This document shows positions 1 through 10,900 of a stretch of 64,000 bases of DNA, piece after piece (position 1 is the first letter of the stretch; the number at the start of each line of letters is the position of its first letter). The stretch covers positions 20,992,153 to 21,056,152 of the forward strand of contig NC_134028.1 in NCBI RefSeq assembly GCF_964204645.1, read 5' to 3'. Below the pieces are notes generated by a model. The model was not told where the DNA came from, ran no database searches, and saw nothing but the letters and a program-made list of their open reading frames with translations. The position numbers and the translations under genes are program-made. Source of the stretch: Tubulanus polymorphus (lineage: Eukaryota > Nemertea > Palaeonemertea > Tubulaniformes > Tubulanidae).

Positions 1-1655
1 GCAGGTCCGGGGTTAAACTCCACAGTCGAATATTCGAATCTTCGAAACCGCCGCATAAATAACGTCTGTCGTTCGAAACATTCGAACAACTCAATCTACA
101 GTTTAATAGAATCATTCAGTATCAGTTCAACATGTTAAAAGATATTCCATTATTCAAGGCAGTTAGGGATTGGCACCGCTGAAGGCATTATCAAGAAACT
201 GAATACGCGACATTTTCTGTGAAAACGGTTCCTTTATGAAACGCAGCGTTAACAGGTTCCCTACAGATCAGTCATTCCAGAATTCAAGGACTTTTCAAGG
301 AGTTTTCTAACTAAGAGAAAATTTCAAATTTTTAGGAGTGCATGTTTGTCACTCATATCCCCATTATTGTAAACTCCTCCTAAATCGGTACTGTTTATCT
401 TAGTGAACCATTAATTCAGTGGAATCTGTGCGTATAAAGCCTATGACTACTAACACCTAAATAACCGAAGCCTACTAGAAGGCATAAAACCTAAAAATAT
501 TTTAGTTGCCAATTTCTCTAAATTCAATGAGTTTTAAAGGAGATTAGGGCGCATTGTGCTCCAAGGACATTCAAGGACCTTTTGGAAAAAACATTTTTGG
601 TTTAGAAGGCGTTTTCAAGGAATCAAGGAGTTGCGGGGATCCGGGTTAACAAGGTTCATACCCTTGATACGTGTTGATGAACGTGTAGAAACAAATGGAC
701 GTCAAACACGGAGGAGTTTCGTGAACGCGCTGGATACATTTACGCAACGAAGTCATCGATACGTCGTTCGTGATGACTTTATTCTCGGGCGGCAGCGGAG
801 GCGACGTTTGGGGCGTATCGTTTTTCGTATCGCTCTGTAATTCATCGCTACAAACGCCGACATCTACAAAACATTATTGAAATATAATCTCGACCCTTTT
901 AGAGCTGCCAACCTCTGAAAAGTGCTATCGGTAACGAATTTATACTTTTTCCGTAATAATTCATTTTAAAATGGAAATGTTCAAATTAATCAGTAATCAA
1001 CAGTTATGACCTTCAGTAACATCTTTCACATTTCCATATGCATTGAAATAATCAAATCAGTATTTCTCATCATGGAATAGTAACGAATACTGAAAATCAG
1101 GAACAGTTGGCAGCGCTCGGTGCATAATTTGTGAGGCTAAAACAGCTTGTCCTGGCGGATGTTATTGACTGGTTACAAAGCTTAATCAAGTTGTATTTTT
1201 GGTAAATTAATGAATTTAAACATGACCTGTTTTTGAAACTTGGTCCGACAGTTTGTAATGCACTCTGAATACTAAGGGGTATTCAGTGAATTGTTGCCAA
1301 TCACCTGATGAATTATAGGTTGACTGCCCAGAGTCAGGCATAAACCCCATGGTTTCCACAGTTACATTGACTAAAAATTCCCAGGTTTTTCCCAAGTACT
1401 TCATGAGTGATTTTTCAATTTTCCATAATGGGAAATGGGGACTTCATAAAAATGAACAGATATCGTCATGCTACAGTCAACATTTTAAATGTGAATGAAT
1501 TTCCCAATTATTTCCCTGATTTGAGGAAAACTTCTCAAATTCCCAAATATTTCCAAACTGGGAATTATCATTTCGAAATTTCCCAAGTTTTTCCCAATTT
1601 CACTGTTCTGTGGTGGGAACCACGCAACCCTCATCCAGACACCTCAACTTCTTAC
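1..1655. other. TAF5L intron with dispersed repeats
   Basis: No exon is seen here; this is the inferred TAF5L intron downstream of its exon 4. Bases 225-650 hold a repeat rich in TTCAAGGA motifs, with an inverted relative at 37985-38345. Bases 1480-1625 hold a repeat built of TTCCCA/GGGAA words, with an inverted relative at 37578-37700. The short open frames at 556-840, 1216-1404 and 1407-1661 lie in these repeats and look non-coding. Confidence 0.5.
225..650 (+). repeat. Dispersed repeat, TTCAAGGA-rich, copy 1
   Basis: Shared blocks with 37985-38345 in the opposite orientation include CATTCCAGAATTCAAGGAC, CTCCTCCTAAATCGGTAC and the AGGCxTAxAACCTAAA stretch, in the mirrored order expected of an inverted copy. 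The family is not recognised. Confidence 0.6.
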
Positions 1656-4600
1656 CTTTAACATGAATATACTGATTCAACATTTGTAGAATAACCATAT
1701 TATCGCCGTTTTTCAGCTGACGTAGAAGAAACTGAATCGCGTCGGTCGAGATGTTCACCGTGAATTTGTGTTCGCGGAAACACTGAACCGCGGAACGTTT
1801 CTCGATGTCGTCCTTCGACGAGATTTCTTTCAACAATTCGAGAAATTTCGATTTCTCTTTTTGGTCATCGAAAATTCCGTGATGACGAGTGTAAAATTTG
1901 TGAGCTGAAATTATTAAAATCAATACAATCACAAACTATCACATGTCAGTTTACATAATACATATCATATCATATATCATATGATTTAGTATCATAATAT
2001 ATATCATATAATATCATAGATTATACAATAGACCTTGCATTCGTTGAATCTTTTGGGACCAAGAAAAATCATTTGACTTAGAAAAAGTTTGAATGAATAA
2101 GTCAGATTTCCAGCCATTTCCGAAAGCTACGACTTGAACTTTAATCTAGTTAATATTCCAGAATTGAACATAGTCTCAATAATTTTGAGTTAAGAAGAGG
2201 TTCATATAGAATAATTTGATTTTCAATCGTTCAACTTTGAGTAAAACTATAATTTTCATTCTATAACTAGATTTTCATTCTAAAATTGAAAATGAAAAAT
2301 TTCCTCACCAGGAGTTTTGAAACCGTTGCAGATGAGTTCGAGGTAAATGTGGACAAACAATGGATAAAACAATTCTTTCAGCTCTTTCTGATAAGGACAT
2401 ACATGCAGATCACTTAATATGAATCGCTTCAACCTAAAAACAAACGAACAAATCAAATGACTTACCAGTCTACTAGCAACTCAGTTAACTTGAACTCACT
2501 ACTGCGAGACTGAGGACTTATCTACAGAAGCGATAAAAGGCCTTGAGATGTCGCGTTCCAACTCGACAAGTCGTCATATTCATGTCGATATATCGTGATA
2601 TATCGCGTCAAGTCGACATGAATATGTCGACATATCGTGACGTTTTGACGACATATTTCATTTTCACGACTATTTTCCTCACGACAAGTCGACATATTCA
2701 TGACGACTTCAAACTCAGTCGTCATATTACTGGCGTCCTCATCTTACATTTGGACGTGTCTTCAAATGACGGCTTGTCCAGTGGAAAATGGGCGAAAAAG
2801 TCGACTTGACGCGAGATATTGCGATATGTCAACATAAATATGGCGACTTGTCGAGTTGGAACGCGACTACTCGAGGCCCTTTATCGCTTCCGTACTTATC
2901 TCAGTTCCGCCGTAGTGAGTTTGAGTTGGCTCAATACAGTGGAAGCAGGGTCCGATCGAAGCACTGTCTTGTCCGATCGCCCAGGACAAGTTTATTTTCA
3001 CCAAGGCAAGTAGTACCTATAATCATCACTAGTTCACCGAGCTAGTTCAGTTTTATATCTCAAAGCTTTTTTCCCACTCGATACGACAATGGGTGATTGT
3101 GCCACCATCGGACTGCCTGTATATGGCAAGTTGATTTTTGAGGGGGCAAGTGAAGTTTCAGATATGCTTGCCCCACGAATGGCTTTTATTTCTTAAGCCT
3201 AGCCTACATCGACACTGTGATTGGAGACAACTAGTGAGAGCAACTGGCTGGATGGAGTCAGTTACTCGAACGTGTTGATTTGAGCTAGCTTACGACTGGT
3301 TAGCGTCCATCTATCTCCAGTTCCAGCCTGTTGCCCATGTTCTACTTTTGAGCAACTAGTTGTACTCAGTTGCTGTCATCATATCCGTCGATGTAAGTGC
3401 TCTATAATCAAAAACACATGGTTGCAACTGACTAAAACAAAGCGATTTGTCACGTGATTCGAGGTGCCCAGAGTTGCTGTCGACGTGTGCGCTATGGACC
3501 TAGAGACCAATATGAGCCACCCAGTTGCTGGTTTTTACTAGATTTCCGATGTGCGCGGGGTACACGCTCACTAGCAACTAGTTGTCTCCAGTCGCTTTGT
3601 CGATGTATGCTTAGCTTTAGATCAGACCAGTGGAAGTAGCCCCACATTAGATTTAACAGCAAGTTGAGTTGAGTTCGAGTGATTACCTGGTAAACTGTTG
3701 ATCGCATGCCGTTACATCACCCGATATACTACTATACGAGAACAGATTACTGGCGCCACCTTCGGCTTTAGACATTGAATACAGAGTCGTCTCACCGAGC
3801 GTGTGCAGAATCTTCATATCCTGCTTAAACTGCGGAGGAGTATCATGTGGATCCGGATGCTGAAAAGATTCCTTGACATTTATCGTTTACCAACCATTTA
3901 GGCCTAGTAAATATAGAATCCTGCTAAATAGGGCCTATAGCAACAAAGGACTAGCCTAGTGAGATGGGACGCTGCCATGATTCTTAGGTCGAGAATGGAG
4001 TGGAGGAACACAAGTTTTATTTTGTCAATTGTTTTGTCGACTTAGTTTCCTGTACTAAGTGGTTAATGGGTTGATCACGGCCCGATCAATTCCTGCGAGC
4101 CAGAACCTATAGGGACTTAACTACAGACTATGTTGTCCAACACCGATTGGTTTCAAACAACAGCAAACCTCTCGTCGCCAAAAGATTGAATACAGTACAA
4201 TACCGAAACTCGTTCTTCCCGAGATCAGTCCTTCTCGACAGGAACCAGCCGGACGAACTACCACCGATTAGTTCCAGCGCGATCGTATCCCCCCTCCCCC
4301 AGCAGATCGGCCTGCTCTCAGACTATAGACAAACACTCCTCCCCGTTGCATAGTTAAGTGGGCCATTATAATCAGGACTACTCACAACTATCAATACAGA
4401 TACAGCTATGTCACTGTCATGAATTGTCTGTATCTGTATTGATAGTTGTGAGTAGTCCTGTCCTCTGAGTCCGGCCTGGCCTGGGCAGTCTGGGCGAACT
4501 TCGGTTATCGCAGTTAGTCGACTATAGTTGATCTAAATGAAACCGAATGTCAGTTAGTCGGAACTAAGGTCCGGAAACGGTCAACCACGCAATTGAGTAT

Positions 4601-5592
4601 GGTTGCTATAGTTTGGACCCAAGTTCAAGATGGCCGACACTGTGAAATATACTACAACAAAACTTTAGTGCGTTCAGTTATTAGTTCCGACCACTAGTCG
4701 ACTTGTTATGAAAAACGAAGGTGGCCCTGGGCTGGGGCAGACTTTGGTCTGGATGAATTGAATTGAATCACAGGCACTCGCTGATGGGCTTGGGATACAG
4801 TTGCTGGGGTTTTTGATAGTGTATTTGTGTTTTCATTCGTTATTCTGCAATAAATCCGAGACAAAATGTCTTGGTACTGATACGTTTAAAAAGATAATGG
4901 CCGCTGGCTCCACAACACGGCGACCTCACAAAACACTAACAAACTTCATTTTTCATCTAAAATTAAAACTTTTATTTCATATGACACCGAACGTCGTTCA
5001 ACCGCTGTATTTGAATATAGAAGGGGAATACTTGTAGCAGGTGCCCGTGTGGCCTAGTGTTGCCGTCTCAACGCCTGTAAAGTTTTTCCTATACGCTCAC
5101 GCTTCGTCAACTACCTTTTCTTTTATATTACTAAATACCTTTCACAAATTGACAGTGTCTCACAATTGGATGGAATAATAGGATATATAACTGTCATATC
5201 ACTAGTAAGTGTCGTATAAAATAAAAGTTTTGATTTTAGATTGAAAAACGAAGTTTGTTCAGTATTTTGGGGTATTTTGTGAGGTCGCAGTGTGTGGAGC
5301 CAGCGGCCATTATCTTTTTAAACGTATCTGTACCAAGAAGACATTTTTTCTCGGATTTATTGCAGAATAACGAATGAAAACACAAATACACTATCAAAAA
5401 CCCCAGCAACTGTATCCCAAGCCCATCGGCGAGTGCCTGTGTGATTGAATGGAATGTTGACGTTGTTGACATGAAATAGCAATTTTACTGACTCATAAAT
5501 GAGGTTAAATTACTCACGTAAGTTGTAAAATGGCGTCGTTTTAGATACTGGTTAATTGTTGTTTGTATATGATCGCGTCGGATCCGTTTCAT
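1656..5592 (-). CDS. TAF5L: TAF5L, TAF5-like SAGA/PCAF complex subunit (5' part; 4 exons)
   Basis: Coding exons on the minus strand are 5592-5518, 3859-3687, 2433-2309 and 1904-1656. Phases are continuous, donors are GTGAGT, GTAATC, GTGAGG and GTAAGA, and acceptors are CAG or TAG. They encode about 207 residues. The start MKRIRRDHIQ...YLKRR resembles the vertebrate TAF5L N-terminus and a LisH-like helix. From about residue 80 (RLKRFILSD, then LFYPLFVHIYLELICNG, FYTRHHGIF and a final LNQYIHVK) the sequence follows the TAF5/TAF5L NTD2 fold. Known role: TAF5L is the WD40-containing structural subunit of SAGA/PCAF-type histone acetyltransferase complexes in the nucleus, whereas TAF5 serves TFIID. 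The last exon leaves one base over, so the linker and WD40 propeller must lie left of position 1; I see no further exon in 1-1655. TAF5 itself is the alternative, but the MKR start favours TAF5L. Confidence 0.85.
1945..2010. repeat. ATATC-rich simple repeat
   Basis: Low-complexity run of ATATCAT words in the TAF5L intron between exons 3 and 4. Confidence 0.7.
3095..3205 (+). repeat. Dispersed repeat with GGGGCAAG...CTTGCCCC motifs, copy 1
   Basis: The block running from CATCGGACTGCC through GGGGGCAAGTGAAGTTTCAG to CTTAAGCC recurs inverted at 41218-41325. It lies in TAF5L intron 2. Family not recognised. Confidence 0.55.
4373..4460. repeat. Perfect 33-bp stem hairpin
   Basis: The arms 4373-4405 and 4428-4460 are exact reverse complements over 33 bp (outer end CAGGACTACTC / GAGTAGTCCTG), separated by a 22-nt loop. 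It lies in TAF5L intron 1. It could be a recent foldback insertion or a small-RNA precursor; the sequence alone does not decide. Confidence 0.85.
4763..5449. mobile_element. Foldback/MITE-like element with ~225-240 bp inverted arms
   Basis: The left arm (4763-4987) and right arm (5209-5449) are imperfect reverse complements. Both contain GATACAGTTGCTGGGG/CCCCAGCAACTGTATC and GGCCATTATC words. The spacer is about 220 bp. The open frames at 4801-5037 (plus) and 5236-5472 (minus) encode near-identical peptides only because they are the same arm read in opposite directions. It sits in TAF5L intron 1. No transposase is seen, so it is a non-autonomous element. Confidence 0.75.
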
Positions 5593-7872
5593 TTTCAAAA
5601 TTGATGAAATGATACACACATTACCACCACTTCTCAACTATCTGTCAACGCCATCTTGTCGAATCCGATACCGGACTCGGTCTTAGATGGAGCCACTGTA
5701 CGGTGGATATGCGATGAGTGACTGAGACTCCTCTTTTTTCTCTCTTCCTTCCCCATAGAATCGTGTTTTATAGAACCATTTCTCGAGGTGTAAAGAAGAA
5801 AATGTCGTAATGCTACCGATGGCGATGGTGTAAGTACTTACAGTTTGTGTCAGATTCTAACCGTCTAGTGCTGCCCCTGTATATCGTGGCGAATACATGA
5901 ACTATTCACTACTCATGCCCGGCGATAGAGCCCCCCACCCCCAAATATTCTACATTCCTGGTTCTGCCTCAGTATTATTCACTGTATAAATGTATTTGGA
6001 TTATACGTGGCCTAATACCAAAAACACATAATTTGAACAAGATAATTTTACATATCGCACGGGCTGAATTAAAAACTTAGGTAATTAAATAGAGAATTCA
6101 TAACCTCCAGTTTGCTATTTAAACGTATCAGATAAAACTCCGTGCAGGTTTGAAAATAGTTCGTCATCAAGCCTACACTACCTCGATGGCAAAGCAACGT
6201 CATCGACGCTGATGACGTCATTTGTTTGCCGCGCACTGTTTTGACAACCCGAATAGCGCGCTGTGAATGGACACGCTGTATACTACGATCAACAGTCTAA
6301 AAGGTAGGAGATTGTCTGAATTTCAGAATTTTGGATCCGAGTCACACTGATGCAGCGGGCATAAAAAAATTATCTCTGCTCAACTATGTTGATTTGATTC
6401 AATGCTATTACTTAAAACTTAAGAACATTTTAGGCATGTTTCAATTAAGATATTTTCGGATATAAGAATAGCAATTCCTGGGTACCAATCTACCGACCGC
6501 TAGCGGTTTACAGATTATGCTATTCCCGATGGCCAGAGCGGTGGAAACATAATTCAGGAATTGTAGAGACCAATCGAAACCTTCTTAAAATTGGCTCTGA
6601 TATTAGGCATACAAAGCTAATCAATTGCCAGCGGCATAAACTGAATTGAGATCAAGTTTCAGAAAAGCTAGACAGATAAAGTTGTCCCAATAACCAATAA
6701 CCACAGAAGCGATAACAATAAAAACCTTATTTTCTAATGAGTAATACTAGTTTATTGACACGAACGTTTTTGGAGCATATCCCGTCATCAGATGAAATAC
6801 AAGTGAATTAAATTAGTATAACTATATACACGGACTCATATAAGGAACATAAGTTATCAAAATTGCTGACAATGGTTTCGTGAATAAATTATAAAGGCTA
6901 TAAGTAATAACGCGGTTAAAAGCTGAAATAAAGATATCATAATTTTGGCAAACAGATCTATATGCTTATAACGTACTACATCAAACATCTCAATTCAAAC
7001 AGCTTAATGCTGTAACAATGTTTTGTTTATAAAGGAATTAGAAGGTGACGATTGACTCGAGAATGTGTTGTGTTTGTGACTGGTTAAAAAAGGTTTCTAT
7101 CATATACATTGGTCATTCATTATTCAACTACACATTTCTGTTGTAAACGTTTAGTTGCTAAGGACTACATCCTACATCAATACAAGCGATGTTGTGCCGC
7201 GCAATCCAGTATCGAGTCAATTCGTGAAATTAATGGACCTTCCTGCGTTACTGGTCGGTTGTTTAGTTGGTGAAACAGTTGATAGGTCTATATCACGAAA
7301 AAGTCAGTTCGCAACGATTGAACGATTCAAAAACGTGGAAGGATTCGCTGCTATGTATTTGAACTTTGTATTTAGACATTCCTTTGTATTTGTCACACCT
7401 GTCATCAGTGAAATTATTGTGAAATTTTATTCTCTGATTTCTTTATTGTGCAGGACCCCAGCGGGTCATGTTTGTTTGACCGTTTCCATATTCTGCCTAT
7501 TGTTTCGTCTTGCACTGATGTTTGTACTGATGTCACATCTGTTGTTGGTTCTGCGACTATAGTGACTGTCGCGGTGTTAGTGAATAGCGCTGTTGAGTCA
7601 GTACTAATATTGCTGTTACAATTAGTAGTTCTATGTACGGCAGACGATCGCAGCGTCAGCAGAGTATTAACTAATCAACGATATTTTTCCATGTGAATTC
7701 TACTTTCATACTTAGCGATTCGGAATTATCATTCGAACGGACGGTGATGTTTGGGAATTAACTCTGTATTCGGAACTCCGGAGGCAATTTCTGATTTCTA
7801 GTAGACGAGAAACCATATGAAGAACGGTCGTGAATATCTTTATAAACCTCTGTCTTATTCCTTTATTTACAG
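5593..7872. other. Head-to-head intergenic region, TAF5L and NCX
   Basis: Divergent promoters and 5' UTRs of TAF5L (minus) and the exchanger (plus) should lie here. I can identify no core promoter element with confidence. A dispersed repeat with a hammerhead-like core is at 6700-6835. The open frame at 7155-7562 has no family resemblance and is treated as untranslated or chance sequence. Confidence 0.5.
6700..6835 (-). repeat. Dispersed repeat with hammerhead-like core, copy 1
   Basis: On the minus strand it reads CTGATGA (6791-6785), a GGGATATGCTCC block, then AAAAACG and TTCGTGTCAATAAAC. Its relative at 54340-54465 shares the flanks AGAAGCGATAACA and TTTTCTAATGAGTAA. Family unknown; the CTGATGA-stem-GAAA arrangement recalls ribozymes of Penelope-like and retrozyme elements. 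Confidence 0.55.
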
Positions 7873-7945
7873 GGACGAAATAATGGCGTGAAAGTTTTAT
7901 TCGATGTTCTGTAACGAGAGGGAATTAAACCGGTAATTGAACAAG
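7873..7945 (+). other. NCX 5' UTR, last part
   Basis: A TTTATTTACAG acceptor ends at 7872, so an upstream non-coding exon is likely. The stretch contains a three-codon upstream frame (ATG GCG TGA at 7883-7891) and an in-frame TAA at 7934-7936. That stop fixes the ATG at 7946 as the first usable start. Confidence 0.5.
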
Positions 7946-10900
7946 ATGAGTAGTAATAACGGGACTTGTGACGTGACCACCTATAAGTGTTCAAATGTGG
8001 GATTACTGCTGCCATTTGTGAATGAATACACCTGGCCCGTGGCCGGAAGAGCTGTTATCTATTTACTCGGATTACTTTGGTGCTTTCTCGGTATTTCGAT
8101 CATCGCCGATGTTTTCATGTGCGCAATCGAGAAAATTACCTCGAAAACGAAAACGGTTTTGATCGCGAATTTAGAAGTGCCCGGCGAACACGAGGAAGTC
8201 GAAGTGAAAGTATGGAACGACACGGTGGCTAATTTGACATTGATGGCGCTCGGCTCCAGCGCTCCGGAGATTCTACTCTCGATATTCGAAGTTTGCGTAA
8301 CGAGGGGTTTCAAATCCGGCGAACTCGGTCCGGGCACGATCGTCGGGTCGGCCGCCTTCAATTTACTGGTCATCATCGCGGTCTGTATCGGAGCCATCCC
8401 TTCTCCGGAGGTTCGTCGAATCAAAGCGATTAAAGTGTTCTACGTAACTGCTTTCTTTTCGGTATTCGCTTACATCTGGTTGATAATAATTCTCGTTCTC
8501 ATAACGCCCGATTACGTGGACCTCTGGGAGGGAATTTTGACGTTTTTGTTTTTTCCGATGCTCGTGCTGATCGCGTTCATGTGCGATAAAGATTATCTGG
8601 GACGGAAAGATCGAACTGTCGACGACGAGGAAGAGAGAGGGTATCGTAAGTATGATGGTATGTGTTAGTGTGCAACCGATGATGGTCCTGTGTTGCATGT
8701 TTTTAATACTTTTAACTTATTCAACAACGAAAACTGAGTTCACAAACTGAGTTCACAAACTGAGTTCCCAAACTGAGTTCCCAGAGATGTCGCTAATTGT
8801 CTTCCATGGCACAAATCAAATGATTTCAATTCATACAATTGGATACGTAGTGGCCAATTTATTGTCAGTTGGGAGGCTCCAGGGTCTGACATAACAGTTA
8901 TCAGTTTTTTTTTAAATTCTATTCCACTCAAATTACATACGTTTCGTTTATATGAATATGTTCGATTGAAATCCTCTCACACATGGCTCTAATTGATGCG
9001 GTTTTTACTGCGGCGTCAAATTGCGGCACGAATGTAAATGTAACAGGATACACTGTTTTTCGTTACTGTTACCCAATTTTCTATAAGTGTTACGTATTTT
9101 TGTCGGAGATGTGTGTATGTAATGATAATCTATACCTTCCTATGCGTTAGAGTTAGGTTTTAGCCCACATGATTGTGTGGATTTCGTCCATTCTGCCGGG
9201 GATGTGCGCAGGTGAATATCTAATTATGAATTTAGGTAATAATCCCCCGTTGAAAATCCCACAAGTTGGAATTCCTCCCAGATATAAATCCCCCTGGTAC
9301 TAATCCCCCGAGTTCAGTTTTGTATCAAACTTAAGTATAAAACCTATATGAAAATAGATAATACTTTTTACAATTATATTTAGGGTACATAGATATTTTA
9401 CCTTTAAACTAGATTTCGTCATAGAAATTTTCAAAACTACGATAATATAATTTCGTATGCATGTTCTTGCTAAAAGTCACAGAATTATGTAATTTTCATG
9501 CACGTAGCTTGATAAAAGTCCAAGGTGAATATTGTGAAAAACATCACGGTAAATCTGAAATTTTTTGAAAAGTATTCAAAGTTTTTTTATCATAACAATA
9601 TTGAAGTATATTAATGTGAAATCAAATTGGGGGGGGGGTTCTTACCACGGGGATTTTTACTTCCGGTAATAATGTATACGTTCCTATGGGTTAGACTTAG
9701 TTGATCGTGATATCATTAATCGAATGACGATTCATATCCCTGGGGTAAATGGTCTTTAGGCTGAGGAAGGACATCGTTGTTTGTGAACTCAGTTTTCTGA
9801 CACTAATAGTTTTTTTTTCCAGTTGTAAAGTAATGATTTATCGATTACATATCTTCTGTTTCACCCGTAAATAGATGCCTTTTATCGCTCCCAACATAAC
9901 TATAACATATAATGTAATTTCATTATAACATTTATAACTATTCTTTTCTTCCTCCCAAAAAGGTGTTAGATTTCCGCAACTAATATAATAAGCATTCTTA
10001 ATATCAGATTTATTCGCAGCAGTTCACGGCATGAATTCATTGTGCGCTTTAAGAATTTTATCGTGCATAGAACATGTAATATACAATATCAAGTGACAGT
10101 GATACAAATGTACTATAGTCTTCGCTTAAGTCGGATCTTTTAGGGACGTAAAAATGTATCCGACCTCAGCGATATCCGAGTCGGATGATACGAATTTCTT
10201 GAATAGTGTTACGAGAAATATTTCAACAAACATCCGAGTAATTGAACGGTTATCCGAGTTGATCGGATCCGACGACTCGGGTGGAGTCCCCAACCACTGT
10301 TAGCAGTGTGTCGTCAGTTTGTTGATGACTTGTCCCCAATGCAATGATTTCCCATGACGCAATAACTGTATCACACTACATCAATATGAATAAGAATGTC
10401 TTGTTTTATTGCGTCGTATGTATTTCAAGTGCTTTTAATGCTTCGATTTAATGAAGACTAATCATAATGTAGCTAACACTGTAACGAGGACTCTAAAACG
10501 TAATATCTCACTGTACAGGGTTAATCGACATGTTTTTTTTATCTGCGGCTGTGTAACATAAAGAATTGTAATATTCTAATCTTTGAAAACCGATGCTGCT
10601 ATTATAAAAAGAGACTAACGGTTTTAGGACCATTGAATTGTTGCACCTTACACATATATCTCCAAACGTTGTGTTGAACAAACCAAAATTACAACAAAAA
10701 AAACTTTGAGATTTTCGGCCTGACCTATTCGTCTCAAATTACACTAATGAGCTGTTAATTTCTTAATGCATATTTTACGAAGTTAAATCGATAAGACGTG
10801 ATTCCTGTTTATATACGTGATTTATATTCCCAGGGAAGTTGCGCAAAAGAACAGAAATTAACGAACCGGAAAAAAGTTATAAAATACGCTCGACATCTTG

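Noticed and set aside
1407-1661. 84-aa plus-strand frame overlapping the TAF5L exon 4 end
   Set aside because: Consists of the TTCCCA-rich dispersed repeat; the TAF5L donor on the other strand accounts for the conserved part.
4801-5472. Two related small proteins on opposite strands
   Set aside because: They are the two arms of one inverted-repeat element and lack coding features.
7155-7562. 135-aa frame upstream of the exchanger
   Set aside because: It is hydrophobic late in the frame, but no domain, signal or splice logic links it to the exchanger; an in-frame stop precedes the exchanger ATG.
10120-10290. MITE around the TCCGAGT/GTCGGAT words
   Set aside because: Repeated ATCCGAGT motifs are present, but I could not define matching termini or a target duplication.
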